NCBI GenBank assembly: GCA_027625915.1 | Contig: JANTQA010000070.1 | Coordinates: 7,445,001-7,509,000, forward strand | Direction of reading: 5' to 3' | Source of the DNA: Anaeramoeba flamelloides | Lineage: Eukaryota; Metamonada; Anaeramoebidae | DNA length: 64,000 nt | In this document: piece by piece, positions 44,622 to 56,399 of the stretch | Layout: the number at the start of each line of letters is the position of its first letter | How positions within the stretch are numbered: position 1 is the first letter of the stretch | Position numbers and translations under genes: made by a program | Notes under the pieces: model-generated | What the model saw: only the letters and a program-made list of their open reading frames with translations | What the model was told of the DNA's origin: nothing | The model's database searches: none

Positions 44622-47324
44622 TTAATTAATTGTGATGTCAAATGAGCAAGTTTCCAATATTATTCTGGCTAATTCCGAAATTTGGGAAGAATTGTAACCT
44701 TTTAATTCCGGATTAGCAGCCAGTTTTAAAATTTGTAAATGGTTTTGAATAATGTCTTGTCTATCTTTGCAACAGGCCAACAAAAACCTAAAGAATGCAA
44801 AGACATCATCATTTTTTTTCAAAATTTTTGAAGTTATTATTTGATAGGTGAAAATCTTTTTCGGGAGAGAATTTGGGAAAAAATTGATTAAAATTTCCAA
44901 TAATTTAAATTTGATACAATCATTTTTCGGGTAATTATTAATTTTTTGTAATAAGAATAATTTGCAGATTTCGTTAATGGGAGTAATATTATAATAATTT
45001 TGATTAATCAATTCTATGAAATTAAGTTCCTTTACCTTCCGATTCCAAAATAAATAAAGAATTTTTTTGACAAAATCGGGATTTTGTATATTTTTTGTTG
45101 ATTTTAGAATTGTTTCAAATAAGGAATTTGCAAATCCAAGATCTAAAGCCTGCATTTGATTTCCATCAATCAACTTAAATATTTTCAAAAGTATTACATA
45201 TAATAAATTTATATGATCATTTTGGGTATGATCAAAACAATTTTTAATAAAATATTTTATTAAAACAAAAGAGTCTATCATTAACTCCATGGAAGTATTA
45301 GTTTCAAGAATATTAATCAAGAATGATACATTGCGTATTGAGCCAATAACACTTTTTGTTAAATTTGGTATTTTTTCAATTAAAAATCTTAATTTTGAAA
45401 CTAAAACGCAAATTGTTTTTGAATTATGATTATTTAAAAAAATGTTGTTGTTGCTGGTATTGCTATTGTTACTGTTACTGCTACTGCTACTGTAATTGTT
45501 ATTATTGTTATTCTGGAAAATAATAAAATTATTACTTGTACTTACAAAATATCTTGAAAAAATATTTCCAATGATTTGTTGTAATTGCTGAGGGATTTCT
45601 TCCAAGGCAATTGAGAAAAAAATTATTAATAGATTTGGTTGCATATAATTATTGTCCAAAAGCGTTTCAATAATTGTGACCACATAAGATAATTGGTTTG
45701 AAAAATTGAATTGTAATAAAAAATTATGAAAATATTTTTCAAATTCATTCTCAAACCCATTTAAATAATACGAGTACCGTAATAATTTGATTAATATATC
45801 TGGGTTTTTTGAAAAATGATCTTTTACTTTTTGCTTTTTTTCCCATGAATTAAACCACATTTTCGTTGCATCGGGGTATTGTGAAAAAAATTCAAAATAC
45901 CTTTTAATTTCTTTATCAGACTGGAATAATAAATTAAAATACTCTTGGTTATTAATTATTTTTTGAAATAATACCTTTGATAAATTCATTTTATTTCCTC
46001 TTCTAATTACAGTAATTAAAGTTGGGAATAAAAAATTTCGGAATGTATTACTATTATTAATTTCATTTTTTGTATTAGAAATTATATTTTCCAGAAATTC
46101 CAATTTAATTTTTTCTAATTTATTTAAATTCGTTTTTCGATTTTTATTATCTTTTTCTTCCTCTTCCTCTTCCATTTCTATTTTGGTTTGTTCTTTATTT
46201 ATGTTTTTTAATTCATCCATAATACTATTATCAACATTGTCGTCATCATTTTCATTTGTATATCCTTTTTTTTCTAATTTGTTGGCTTGTAGTTTACTGT
46301 CTTGTTCTTTTTCAGGATTATTGTCTTTGGCAATAAAATCATTATTTATGAATAACTTATTAATCATCATATATTTTTCTGTCATACTATTTTGAGAGTT
46401 TTTATTTGAAAGAAACAAAATAAAATATTGACTAAGAGTTTGCTTTATATTGTTCTTTTGATCCATTTCTTTTTGAGACAAAATTGAAAGAATTGGCAAA
46501 AAGCCTGTTCCAAACAGTTGAAATGTTTTGTGTCTGTTGTTTTCATTAGCAATTAAATCACAATAATATCCAACCCCACAATTATCTAAAAATTTTTTTA
46601 TTCTGTAATCGGGCGCATGGATTAAGAGATCTGTTAAAAACGATTTAAAAGCATCCTTCCATTTCATTGATTCTTCTAAGATGTTATCAAATAAATGTAA
46701 AGAGTTTGTTTTTGGTATTTGTCTTAAAGTAAGGAATTCAGATAAAATATCACTAAACGGCGGTACCTTTTCAGAATAATAATATTTTTTTTCTTTTTTT
46801 TTGTTTTCTTTTTCTTTTTCTTTTTTTGTTTTTTCCTTTTCCTTTTCTTTTTCTATTTCAATTTCGTTTTCGTTTTCTTTTTCAATTTTGATTTTAACTT
46901 GATTTTGAGCTTGCTCTTTGTTTTTATTTTCAAACAGCGTTAAAAATTTACCTAAAGAACCAATTATTAATGGAGTTGAACTTGGTTCTGCAATTAAAAA
47001 TTTTAAACAAACAGCATCAAACAATAATCTCGAACTTGACGATCTTTTATATTTTTCAACCACAGCATGCTTTAAAATGTTTGTGAAAGTTTGTAAACTA
47101 ATACCAGAAGCTATTTTCCATTGTGAAAGTTGTGATTCAATTTCTTGTGTTAGTGTTGGTTTTAAACTGTGTTGTGTACAATAAATATTCTTCGGTAATA
47201 CATATTCATGAAGAGACAAATATTCAAAAGAATAATTTTCATTAGGATCTCGAGTAATGGTTCCCATTTTCTCTTTTGTTTCTTCTTTTTTTATTTCTTC
47301 TTCTTCTTCTTTTATGATCTCCAT
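44622..47324 (-). CDS. 900-aa helical protein of unknown function
   Basis: I do not recognise this gene. The frame opens upstream to a stop, and the first ATG is at 47324 (MEIIKEEEEEIKKEE); a second Met follows 19 residues later. After a charged N-terminus comes a conserved-looking block YSFEYLSLHEYVLPKNIYCT, then Lys/Glu low complexity (about residues 150-185), then a helical region. A second acidic low-complexity segment lies near 370-410, and an Asn/Ser run (NNNNNNYSSSSSNSNNS) near 640. From there to the end, amphipathic helices of 15-25 residues repeat, like HEAT/ARM-type solenoids, closing with ACCKDRQDIIQNHLQILKLA. There is no signal peptide or membrane segment. Large complex subunits often look like this, but no specific homology is claimed. 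It appears to be one exon. Confidence 0.85.
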   Translation of the reverse strand: MEIIKEEEEEIKKEETKEKMGTITRDPNENYSFEYLSLHEYVLPKNIYCTQHSLKPTLTQEIESQLSQWKIASGISLQTFTNILKHAVVEKYKRSSSSRLLFDAVCLKFLIAEPSSTPLIIGSLGKFLTLFENKNKEQAQNQVKIKIEKENENEIEIEKEKEKEKTKKEKEKENKKKEKKYYYSEKVPPFSDILSEFLTLRQIPKTNSLHLFDNILEESMKWKDAFKSFLTDLLIHAPDYRIKKFLDNCGVGYYCDLIANENNRHKTFQLFGTGFLPILSILSQKEMDQKNNIKQTLSQYFILFLSNKNSQNSMTEKYMMINKLFINNDFIAKDNNPEKEQDSKLQANKLEKKGYTNENDDDNVDNSIMDELKNINKEQTKIEMEEEEEEKDNKNRKTNLNKLEKIKLEFLENIISNTKNEINNSNTFRNFLFPTLITVIRRGNKMNLSKVLFQKIINNQEYFNLLFQSDKEIKRYFEFFSQYPDATKMWFNSWEKKQKVKDHFSKNPDILIKLLRYSYYLNGFENEFEKYFHNFLLQFNFSNQLSYVVTIIETLLDNNYMQPNLLIIFFSIALEEIPQQLQQIIGNIFSRYFVSTSNNFIIFQNNNNNNYSSSSSNSNNSNTSNNNIFLNNHNSKTICVLVSKLRFLIEKIPNLTKSVIGSIRNVSFLINILETNTSMELMIDSFVLIKYFIKNCFDHTQNDHINLLYVILLKIFKLIDGNQMQALDLGFANSLFETILKSTKNIQNPDFVKKILYLFWNRKVKELNFIELINQNYYNITPINEICKLFLLQKINNYPKNDCIKFKLLEILINFFPNSLPKKIFTYQIITSKILKKNDDVFAFFRFLLACCKDRQDIIQNHLQILKLAANPELKGYNSSQISELARIILETCSFDITIN

Positions 47325-47599
47325 TTGTTTTTTTTTTAAATTTAATTCTTTTTGAAGACAAGGATTCAATAATTTTGTGATTTTGGTTCAAAAATGAAAT
47401 TCTTTTTAAACTTTAAGGGACAAGTAACTCTTATTTATTTTTAATCCCAAAGGTAATAGAGTCATTATTTTCATAAGAATACAATTAAACCTGAAATTAA
47501 AGTTCATTTATCAATTTTAGAGAGATAATTTATCATTTTTATAAAGTTTATTTTTCCCAAGGAAATTTTCAGTCAAAAGATCTGTATCATTTAGTGTTT

Positions 47600-48700
47600 A
47601 GATTTTTGGGACCAAATTAGTAAATGAAAAATTTGCAAAAAACTTTTTAAAATTAAGAAATCGTAATTTTAATAATTTTAGATAGTTAATATGAACAAAT
47701 AACAAAAAACTTTAATCTTATTTCAGAAAATACAAGAAAAATAAATCAAAATATTGAGCCATTTGGTGATCTAAAAAAAGTGACCATCTATTCTATTCAC
47801 AAATATTTATTAAATTTCTTGAAATTTTAAAAGATTAGACATTTTTTTTTTTCAAATATTCAGAGTATAAACAAGGAACTAATAGTATTAAAATTGGTTA
47901 TTTGATAATATCTATTATTATTTTTTATTAGATTTTTTTAAAAGAATTCGTTTTATTTATTGTGCAATATTTTTAAAAAATTGTGAAATAATTATAAATT
48001 TTTTATTAGCTCATTTAATCTTGGTCTATTGTTAATAAAACACTGGGGAAATTAAGATTGGGTTATTCATTGTTGATGATAAATAATCAAATTAAAAAGT
48101 ATTTTTTGAGATTATATTTTAAATTTAATAGTTTTTGTTAAAGTATTTCGGGAGAATTTTTAATTCGATTGTTTGGTTTTTTTTTCTTGTATTTTTTAAT
48201 TCAATAAAGAGAAAAAATTGAGTCAAAATGTTCTTTGAATTAAAAAATTATATTATAAAAAGTTTATAATAATTATTCTAATTTTTTAAAAATTAAGGAG
48301 ATTTTTTAAACTGGGTTATTTTAAAAACGTAGTGGTTTTATTTTGAAAGTGTTTATTTTATTACACTATCTTTACAGGTGATAGGATTTCTTTCATCTTT
48401 CAAAGAAAATAATCTTTTTTTGAAATAATTCGGAAATATCTTGATTTTTGAACTTTTATGAAATGTAAAAAATGTATCATTCTTTTAAAAACAATAATTC
48501 ATTTCTGAAAAAGGTTGTTAAAATTAATTTTGATTTTGATATAATAAGATTTTTACCTTTTTTAATATAGAGATTATGTAATTGTTTTTTTTTTTTTTAG
48601 TTTGCTAATAAATTTACTCAAATATTTTTTTAGTATACAATTCCCTTAAGTAAACTGGGTTGTGACAAAAAATCACCAAATTATTAAATTGTGTGTGGTT
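47600..48700 (-). repeat. Rep-1 dispersed repeat, copy 3
   Basis: Aligns with 15600-16700 in the same orientation: TAGTTAATATGAACAAA, ATATTCAGAGTATAAACAA, TTTGATAATATCTATTATT, TTTCGGGAGAATTTTTAATT. Its reverse complement matches the plus-oriented copies, including ATTAGCAAACTAAAAAAAA at 48595-48612. Confidence 0.6.
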
Positions 48701-49410
48701 AATATTATGTGGAAATCTTATAACATTTTCATCACTCAAATCAATTAAGAGAAAACTTTTGAATTTTCTATTTTCGTTAAATTTTAGGTTGATTACTTTA
48801 TCAATGAGAAACGTTGATTATTTTAATTCCAATCTAATATTAGAAATTATTTTAAATTTATTGTTTATTTATTTTTTTAAGGGATTTGTATTGCTTGAAT
48901 TGAAGTTATCGACAATTATTCTTATTAAAATTTTAATTTTAACCTCAACAAATAAATTTCATTTTTATCTTATTTAATATTTATTAATATAATATCTGAA
49001 ATAAAAAAATAAAAATTTCTCAGTAATATAAATATATTTTTATTTATTTTTTTTTTTTATCAAAAAATTTATAAAGTTGTTTGATAGTTATTATTAATAA
49101 ATCAATATATTGAGTTTTGAACAACTAAAATTATAATAATAAAATTTCTTATTTTGAAAATTAAAAAATAATACAATTCTTTTTTAAAAAAAATGTTGAT
49201 TGAATAATTTTAAATTTTTTTCCCAATAAAAAAAAATTCAATAACATAATTACTTTATCTTTGTACTATTTAGACTTTTTATTATGATTTAAATATGTAT
49301 TAAAGATAAATAACAGAATAATTATATTCATAAATCAATATGATTTTAAATCTTTTATGATATGCTTGATGAAATTTGGACAAGTCCAGGTAACTAAAGG
49401 AGATATTTCC
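48700..49410 (-). mobile_element. Truncated relative of the 1.5-kb inverted-repeat element
   Basis: The reverse complement matches about 18851-19560: CAAATTTCATCAAG, ATTTAAAATCATATTGAT, AATAAAAAGTCTAAATAGT and TCAAAACTCAATATATTGAT all have close counterparts in order. The terminus is degenerate (GTAACTAAAGGAGATAT at 49390-49406). The other end is missing where Rep-1 begins. Confidence 0.6.
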
Positions 49411-49766
49411 AATAATATCAAAAATATATATGTTTTTTAATATATTATAAATATTAATTTTATTTTTAATTTGAATATCCACTTTTATAGTTATTTATAT
49501 AACAAGGCTGGTTGTATTTTAGAAAAATCACAAGATTAATTTGAATTCATGTAATAAACAAGTTCTTTTGGAGAAAAATGTAAAATAAGTTGTATAAAAA
49601 AGTTTTTTTTATTCCTAGTTTTTATTCTGAAAAAAATTAATTTTGTTGAAAATACTAAAAAAATCTACAAAACAAAGCCAACTAACTCTGAAGAATAACT
49701 TTTTCATAGAATAATAATTGAAAAAAAAAAATAAGGTTTTATTTTTTTATTATTATTTAACGGGCA

Positions 49767-49779
49767 GGGGGGGGGGGGG
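49767..49779. repeat. G13 homopolymer tract
   Basis: Thirteen consecutive G on the plus strand, preceded by CGGGCA. It is the longest G run in a window where G runs above five are otherwise nearly absent. Confidence 0.9.
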
Positions 49780-49789
49780 TGTTTATTTC

Positions 49790-50190
49790 CTCGTTCTTTC
49801 CCTGTGTTTTCTTGGTGTTTTCTTTTTATTTGTGAAATCAATAGATTGTCGTTATGTTTTTTTTACTTTTTGAAATAAAACAAAAATTTATTGAATTTTT
49901 GGTTTATTTCTCAAATTAAAAAAAACCTAGAAAACTTTACAAATAAATAGAAAACTCAAAATAACCTAGAACACTTCACAGATAAAACAGAAAACCTCAA
50001 AAAATCGTCGTTAGGTTTTCCAAGATTTAAAATACTTGAGTAAAATCTTTAATTTTTCTATATTCTTTTTGAATTCAGGGGAAGTGTTGTTGTTTTTATT
50101 AATTATTTTAAGAATAAAAAGAAAATGAAATAAAGTTTTTTCTATTTAAGAAAGTAAAAAAAAACCTTGACACTTTACGGCAATGCTTGG
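49790..50190. repeat. Multi-hairpin element, copy 2
   Basis: Shares with 641-975 the blocks AACCTAGAACACTT.ACA.ATAAAACAGAAAACCTCA (broken here into shorter identical runs), CGTTAGGTTTTCC.AGATTTAAA, GAGTAAAATC and a CTTGACACTTTACGGCA edge. The hairpins are less perfect than in copy 1, so it is older or rearranged. Confidence 0.55.
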
Positions 50191-50579
50191 TATAACACCC
50201 CTAATTTCAAAATTCTTTTTTAGAATACTTAAGGAAGAATTATAATTTTCTTCATCAAAAAATTGGTTTTTTCAACTTTGATTTTAAAAAATATCAATAA
50301 AAATAATTATTGATCAAAGATCTCTTATTAACCAATTGTGTATATTATAAGTGGAGTTGTTAAAAAGTGGAAAATTAGCTAATGTTTAATTTTTTTTTTT
50401 TTGATTAAATTTTTTTATGATCCTTTTGTAAATCTTTTTTCAAAAAATAAATTAGAATTTATTATTATTAATAATACCTAAAAAAAAAAAAAAAAAAAAA
50501 AAAAAAACTGTTAATCAGAATCCTAATTCATTTATTATTAAAGTTTAAAACTAATTTTCTACTATTTCTTTGTTTTTTT

Positions 50580-53500
50580 TTAAATTTCATCTTCATCTTC
50601 ATTATTATTATTCTTATTTTCGTTTGTAATACCATCATCAATATTTGTAAGATTTAATAATTCGTTTTCATCTTGCTCTTCTAGCTCTTCTTGTTCTTCT
50701 CTTTTTTTCCCCCAATTTTTTTTTAAAATAATAAAACTAGCTGGTGATATTATTAATAATTGAATAAGCGAACCAATGATGAACCATTTGAATGGGGCGT
50801 CCAATGCTGAAATTGATAGTTGTGAGGTAATCATACTAAATATAGATTCAGTTAAAATTATTATTGCATATAATGAACTTGTTTTTGATGGGTATATATC
50901 AAATAAAAATGAAACTGTGGCATTTATTATAAATATTATGAAAAAATTTAAAATTAATCCACAAACTAAAAACCCATAGAATGATCTTAAAAGGGAAAAA
51001 CCAAAGAAAAAAAAGGTTATTCCAAAGCCTATGATACCCACAAAACCAACTATCAGTCTAGATCCAACGGTATTGTATTTTTTATAGAAATAGTCAATTA
51101 ATGGTCCACAAAAAAATGCACCAATTAAACCACCCAATCCATTTGGTATCAGAGATAATCCCATAACTGTTTCACTATAGTGGTAGTATTTATCAACTAT
51201 TAATGGAACAATTACAATTTGAAAGTTAATTAGCCCAACAGAAAATCCTTCAATAAGAATTATTATACATATTCGTTTTTTAAAATAAAATTTGAGTGGG
51301 TAAAGCCATGATGATACTAATTTTTTCAACTCGTATTTTCTTTTTGTTTTATTTGTTTCTTTGTAGAAGAAAAAAGAAATAATGATGGAATAACTTCCCA
51401 AAATTAAATATGATATAAATAACCCTTTCCATGTAAAGGAATTAACTAATGAGCCCCCAATAGTTGGTGAAATCAGAATAGTACACGTAATCGAAAATGA
51501 TAAAGCAGATAATCCTAATCCTACCTTTTCTGGCGGAAGTATTTCCTATTACGTTTGTCAATAATAATTTTTTAGAATTAGATTATAGTTGATTTTTTTT
51601 TAATTCGTTACATTTAAAGAAAGACTATTATTACCAATTTTTATTTTTTTTTTCTAGTCTTGTATTTTTTTTTAAAATTTCGATTTATCTCACCAAAAAT
51701 GGTAATAATAGACAAATAATTAAGTTTAGAAGAAATAATCATAAAAAAAAACTTACAGATACACTGGCATAAATGACAGAAATTTCTATTCATAAAAATC
51801 GTAAAAAAAAAGAATAATATAATAAATAAGGTATTTAAATAATAATAATAATAATAATAATAATTTTAATTTTATAATTAATATGATAACCTTTCTAATG
51901 CTAGAAAATTTTCAAAAAGCAAATAGAAATGAAAATATTTCTTAAATATGGTGTTGTTACAATAAAATGTATTTTTTATGTTTTTTTATTTTTGTAAAAA
52001 TCCAATATATTTTTTTTTATAATAAAAACTTCTTTTTCCTTTATTTTTTTTTTATTTTTATTTTGTTTATAGCAAAAATTAAGAGTGAATAAGTTTACAA
52101 AAGAAGAAGAAAAGTCAAGAAGAATATAAAAGAAGAATTTAATTTTATTTTAAAAATGTAAAATTTCATTTTTTTATTTGAACAGCTGAGGAAGATTTCA
52201 AATAGAATTAAAACAAAAAGAAAAAGAAAAAAATGTTATTACGTGAAACAGACCACTGAAATTTTCATAAAAAGTTAGTTTAAATATAATAAAAAAACAG
52301 TTAACCTTGAAACAAAAAATGTATTATTTTGTACATTTACATTTGGTGAATTTAATAAATAGAATTTTTTATCAATTTTTTTTTAAATTTATAAAGTCTT
52401 TATGAAGTTGAAGTTGTATTTCTTTAGTTTGATTTTTTAAAACTCTTTTGTTGAAATTTCCAACAACGGCAACAATATCAATGTAAATTGAGATCTTTTA
52501 TTTTGTTTTTTCGAATTTTTATTTTCAACAATATTGACTGATAAAAAAAATGCTTTGAAAAAGAGATAATTTTGTCATTATGCTATTACAATGTCATTAG
52601 ATTAGGTGACGTGGTGTTAGTGAACACTTTGGGAGAATAAGTTCAACTTTAAATTAGCCAATTTCTTGGGAAAATGATTATATTTAAAACCTAAAAATTA
52701 AATGTAAAAAAAGATCAAATATTTTTACAAAAAACATAGCTGTCAAATCTAAATCCCAGATGTTTTAAAAAGTCCAGAAATTCAATTTTTTTGATCTATT
52801 GGGAATATAGTAAAAATTCAAAAAAATTGAATTTCTGGGCTTTTTGAAATTTAGATTATTTCAGATCTGAAAGTAAAGTTGAAAAAAATGAATTCTATTA
52901 AAAATGATAATTCATTTCCCTAAAGTTGAGTAAAGGGGTTAAATTGAACTGTTGTGAAAATTTAATTTCCCTCTTTATTTGGGAAAAAACAATAATATAT
53001 ATTTGAAGTTCCATAGTGGGTAGCAACATCATAACAATCACTGGAATTGAAATATGTGTTAGTTTATTAAAAACTGTATATTGGTACCCTTAAGTTCTTA
53101 GATTCTCCAAAAAGATAAAAAAGTACAATATGTAAAACTTTATTTGTGTTAATATCTACAATTAAAATTCAGAAATTATATTTTAAAAAATTAAATTTTG
53201 AGAAATATATTTAATTTTTTTATGGGGATTATTCATTTGAGATCTAAGATAAAACCCTTCACTTTATATTTACAGAATTCATTTGTATTATATTTAGTAA
53301 CTAATTGAATATTTTATTGACAAATATTCCACAAATCTAGCTATTCTAGAGATCTCAAAAAAAAAAAAAATTAAAATAATAATTATGTTTTTTTAAAATT
53401 CTACTTTAAACAAGAGAATTACATTCTTCATTGGTATTTATTATATAAATTTTTATTTAATAGTATCATTTCTTTTTAAATGGTATTTATTTTATTTGGT

Positions 53501-56139
53501 AATATAATTTTAATATTATTTATCAATTTTTTTGTTAATTAATTAAATTATTTTATTTTTTAAGTTTCTTATTTGAAATGTTTTAGTAACTTCTTTATTA
53601 TTAAAAAAATAATAAATCGTACTTTTTTTTATCTTATAAAAATATCATATTATTTTCTAAATAATTCTTTTGAATTTTAATAAATAAAAATTTACTTATT
53701 TTGGAACTTTTAAACTATCTCAGATTTATTTGAAATATTGTTAAAAATATTTACCCAACTTTAACTCATCAATTTATCAAAAAATATCAGAACAAAAAAA
53801 TCAAAAAAAATACTTTTTCGATTATCTTTCTTTTGCAATCTTTAAAATTCATTATTTTGTGAATTTTAAAAAATGCTTAAATTTTAAATAATTATTCTTT
53901 TCGATGTATAAATTTAATTTTGCATTTTTATTTTAATTCCGAATCATTTTAAATAAAAAGTGTAATTATTTAAATTGTGGTAAGATTCTATTAGATAAGA
54001 TTTAAATTACAAACCATGGTATTGGTCTTCATATCATTATTAAAAATTAATTCCAACTTAATACTTTGTAACTTTAAGTAATTTTAACCTATTTTAGATT
54101 TGGAAAAATAATAATTTGGATAAATACAAGGATCTTCAAAAAAAAAAAAAAATTAATTTTGAAAAAGAATTCAAAAGAAAGAAATTAAACCAATTATCAG
54201 ATCAAAAGATAATTTTGTTTTGGTTTTATATCCGGTTGTTGGATTGACTGAACATTTACACAGAAAAAACTTTTTATTTTTGAAATAATCCCTGAATCTT
54301 ATCATATTAGATTCACTAAAAATTTAATAAAAATATCCAGGATAATAAAAATCATTAAAACCGTTCTATATTTTTAATTACCTTTGGTTAAAATAATCAT
54401 TGGGAATAATCATTTTTTTCAAAACAAAAGTTAGGTTGATATTTTAAATATCTCACAAAAAGAGTTTATATAAAACGATAGTTCTCAAGGTTGTTTTTGA
54501 TTTCTTTTTTTTTTTGATCGTAACCATATTGTTCCTTTTAAATTTTAGACAAAGTTCAATTTGAGTAAAAGTCGAATACCAGAAGTCTTCATTTTCACTT
54601 CTTTTTGAATGTATAATTGGATCTGAAAACTGTCTTGTTTATTTAGTCGTGGTTTTATTTTGATTTTGAGTATTTAAAGTGCTTGGTTTAAAACCCATTT
54701 ATTAGTTTTTTAACCAACATAAAATAAAATGTCACAATAATATGTTGAAATAATAATAAAAGTTAAATTATTAAACTTTCCCAAAGTATAATAAACAAAT
54801 CTACTTAACTTTCTATTGTGACATTTAATTTTACTTGTGAAATTATAATAAATAAATTATTTTTCAACAAGTCCATAAATCCGAAAAAGCATTGGGACAC
54901 AATATAAGCAAAAAAATTTGTTTTCTCATCTTCTTGAAAATGTTCAAAAGTGAAAATTTTGCCCAAAAGGGGATTTGTAAACATAAAAACTACGTTTTCA
55001 AGTAAAAACGGTAAAATTATGGATAAAAAACCCTCTTAGAATTGTTCCATAACCTCAATTAAATTTACATATTGAGAATTTCATTTTCAAAAAAATGGGA
55101 AATTTTCAAGAATTTTAACCTTTTTACCCTTTAATAGATCGTTCCAAAATTGTTTTTTACTATTTCGTAAGTACAATTCAAATCAATAAACATAAAATAA
55201 TTCGGATAGCTGTTCAAATATTTTTATTGTTGTTTTCACAAGTTTGAAATGTTTTCAAATTTGAATTTGAACTTGAAAATTCCCTTCAAGCCATTTGATC
55301 AAAAATTATTTTTTGAAACGATCTGTTGAAAATTGTTTTTTAATTTTTATGTAGTTGTATTAACCATGGAAATTAGTATTTTATTCGATCCAATTTCTTC
55401 AGAATGAAAATTCTTTTTGAGAAGAAAAAGTAAAAGAACTCAATAACCCAAAACTCTCCAAGTTCAAAAGGTAGTAATATACAATGATCAGTTCTAAACA
55501 AAAAGAAATATTTTGGATCCTTGAGGCAATTATGAAGAAAAAGAGATGAGAAATTTGATCACATTTAGTTTCAAATGCAAGTAATAGTTAATGATCATTC
55601 TTTTTGAATCTCTGATCAATTATCAAAAAAAAAATTTTAAAATAACAAATTAACAATAAAGCTCTCATTATTAGTGCATAAAAAAGATTAAACTTTACAA
55701 AAAGAAACAAAATTAAATTGTTACCTCCACAAATAAAAAAGCCTTGTATTACTCTTCCAATAATAAACAATTTGATATCCCTGGATAGCAGACAAAGCAA
55801 ACTTAGTAGGAGATAACAAAAAGAACAAGTAATTATGACTTTTCTTCGGCCAAAGAAATCACTACTTGGGCCAATTATAAGAGGAGAAAACCCTATAACA
55901 ATTTGATACAAACTAACTGTTAACATTGCAATATTCCAGTTTGTTGAAAAATAGTTATGGACGTTTGGTAATGCAGGAAGATATGAAAAAAAATTGAAGA
56001 TTGGTATAAAAAGAAGTGACATTAATAGCAACAGCATTACTGGGAATCTACTCTTTGGTTCTGTTCTTTCATTTTCTTCTTCAGTTTCTTTTTCTTCTTT
56101 GATTTCTAAAAGATCGTTTTCTTCGTGGGATTCTGACAT
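50580..56139 (-). CDS. Major facilitator superfamily transporter, three exons with a 29-nt microexon
   Basis: Exons 56139-55725, 51785-51757 and 51545-50580 encode 469 aa. The N-terminus is charged and cytosolic (about 1-30), followed by hydrophobic helices. Motif A is GPSSDFFGRRK at residues 90-100, and GRVIQG at 128-133 is the motif B region of the DHA1 type. The microexon adds ISVIYASVS; the joined sequence GFFICGGEISVIYASVSEIL then continues PPEKVGLGLSALSFS, exactly where MFS drug-transporter-like proteins have helix 4 to 5. Twelve helices are likely. The C-terminal tail is acidic and Asn-rich. Substrate cannot be told; a proton-coupled drug or metabolite exporter is the usual role of this fold. 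Introns are 3939 and 211 nt, phases 1 and 0. Without the 29-nt exon the frame is lost. Confidence 0.85.
51757..51785 (-). other. 29-nt microexon of the MFS gene
   Basis: On the minus strand it is preceded by an AATAG acceptor and followed by the consensus donor GTAAGT. It supplies 2 nt to a split Glu codon plus nine codons. It links phase 1 to phase 0, so it is required for a continuous transporter. Confidence 0.75.
52745..52855. repeat. Foldback with about 40-bp arms
   Basis: AAATCCCAGATGTTTTAAAA, then AGTCCAGAAATTCAATTTTTTT, is answered in inverted orientation by AAAAAAATTGAATTTCTGGGC and TTTTTGAAATTTAG. The loop is about 25 bp. It is probably a small MITE. Confidence 0.6.
54220..54570 (+). 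repeat. Rep-4 dispersed repeat, copy 1
   Basis: AATATCCAGGATAATAAAAATCA, GGTTGATATTTTAA and the AATCATT region match about 63450-63730 in order and orientation. Both copies are diverged and non-coding. Confidence 0.4.
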
Positions 56140-56399
56140 TAGAATGATTAAGTATGAAAAAGAAGTAAATGAAAAAAAAATAAAATCTCACCAAAATCAA
56201 TTTTTTCAAAAAAATTGGTTAGTAAATTGGGGAATCTGTTGATTTTTCTTCAACAAGCTCCATTTGAAAATGAACTTCAAGAGATAAACTGTACAATTAA
56301 AATCATAAAAAGAAGTGTCAAAATTATCCTTCTTGCCATTCTAAGAATTTGAACTTGAAAATAAATCTGTTTTTAAAATAAGGGAGTGAGTATAATGGA

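Larger units (their letters stand above)
47325..50579. other. Intergenic region between the helical-protein and MFS genes
   Basis: Contains a minus-oriented Rep-1 copy (47600-48700), an inverted relative of the 1.5-kb element (48700-49410), a Rep-3 fragment (49600-49740), a G13 tract (49767-49779) and the second multi-hairpin block (49790-50190). A poly-A run of about 27 bp lies at 50481-50507. The promoter of the helical protein should be in the first few hundred bases. Confidence 0.45.
51786..55724 (-). other. 3.9-kb first intron of the MFS gene
   Basis: GTAACA opens it at 55724 and AATAG closes it at 51786. It contains an (AAT)n run (51840-51862), a foldback (52745-52855), and a repeat shared with 63450-63730 (54220-54570). 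The stretch 52860-54200 is AT-rich and I recognise nothing in it. No further MFS-like exon is needed, since the helix 4-5 connection is complete. Confidence 0.65.

Noticed and set aside
47325-47369. Fifteen-codon upstream extension of the 900-aa protein
   Set aside because: It begins at TTG with a stop shortly before; the first ATG is at 47324. An upstream spliced exon remains possible but unsupported.
48693-48977. A 94-codon Leu/Ile/Phe-rich frame that could be read as a membrane protein
   Set aside because: It lies in the degraded relative of the 1.5-kb element; hydrophobic residues follow from T-rich codons.
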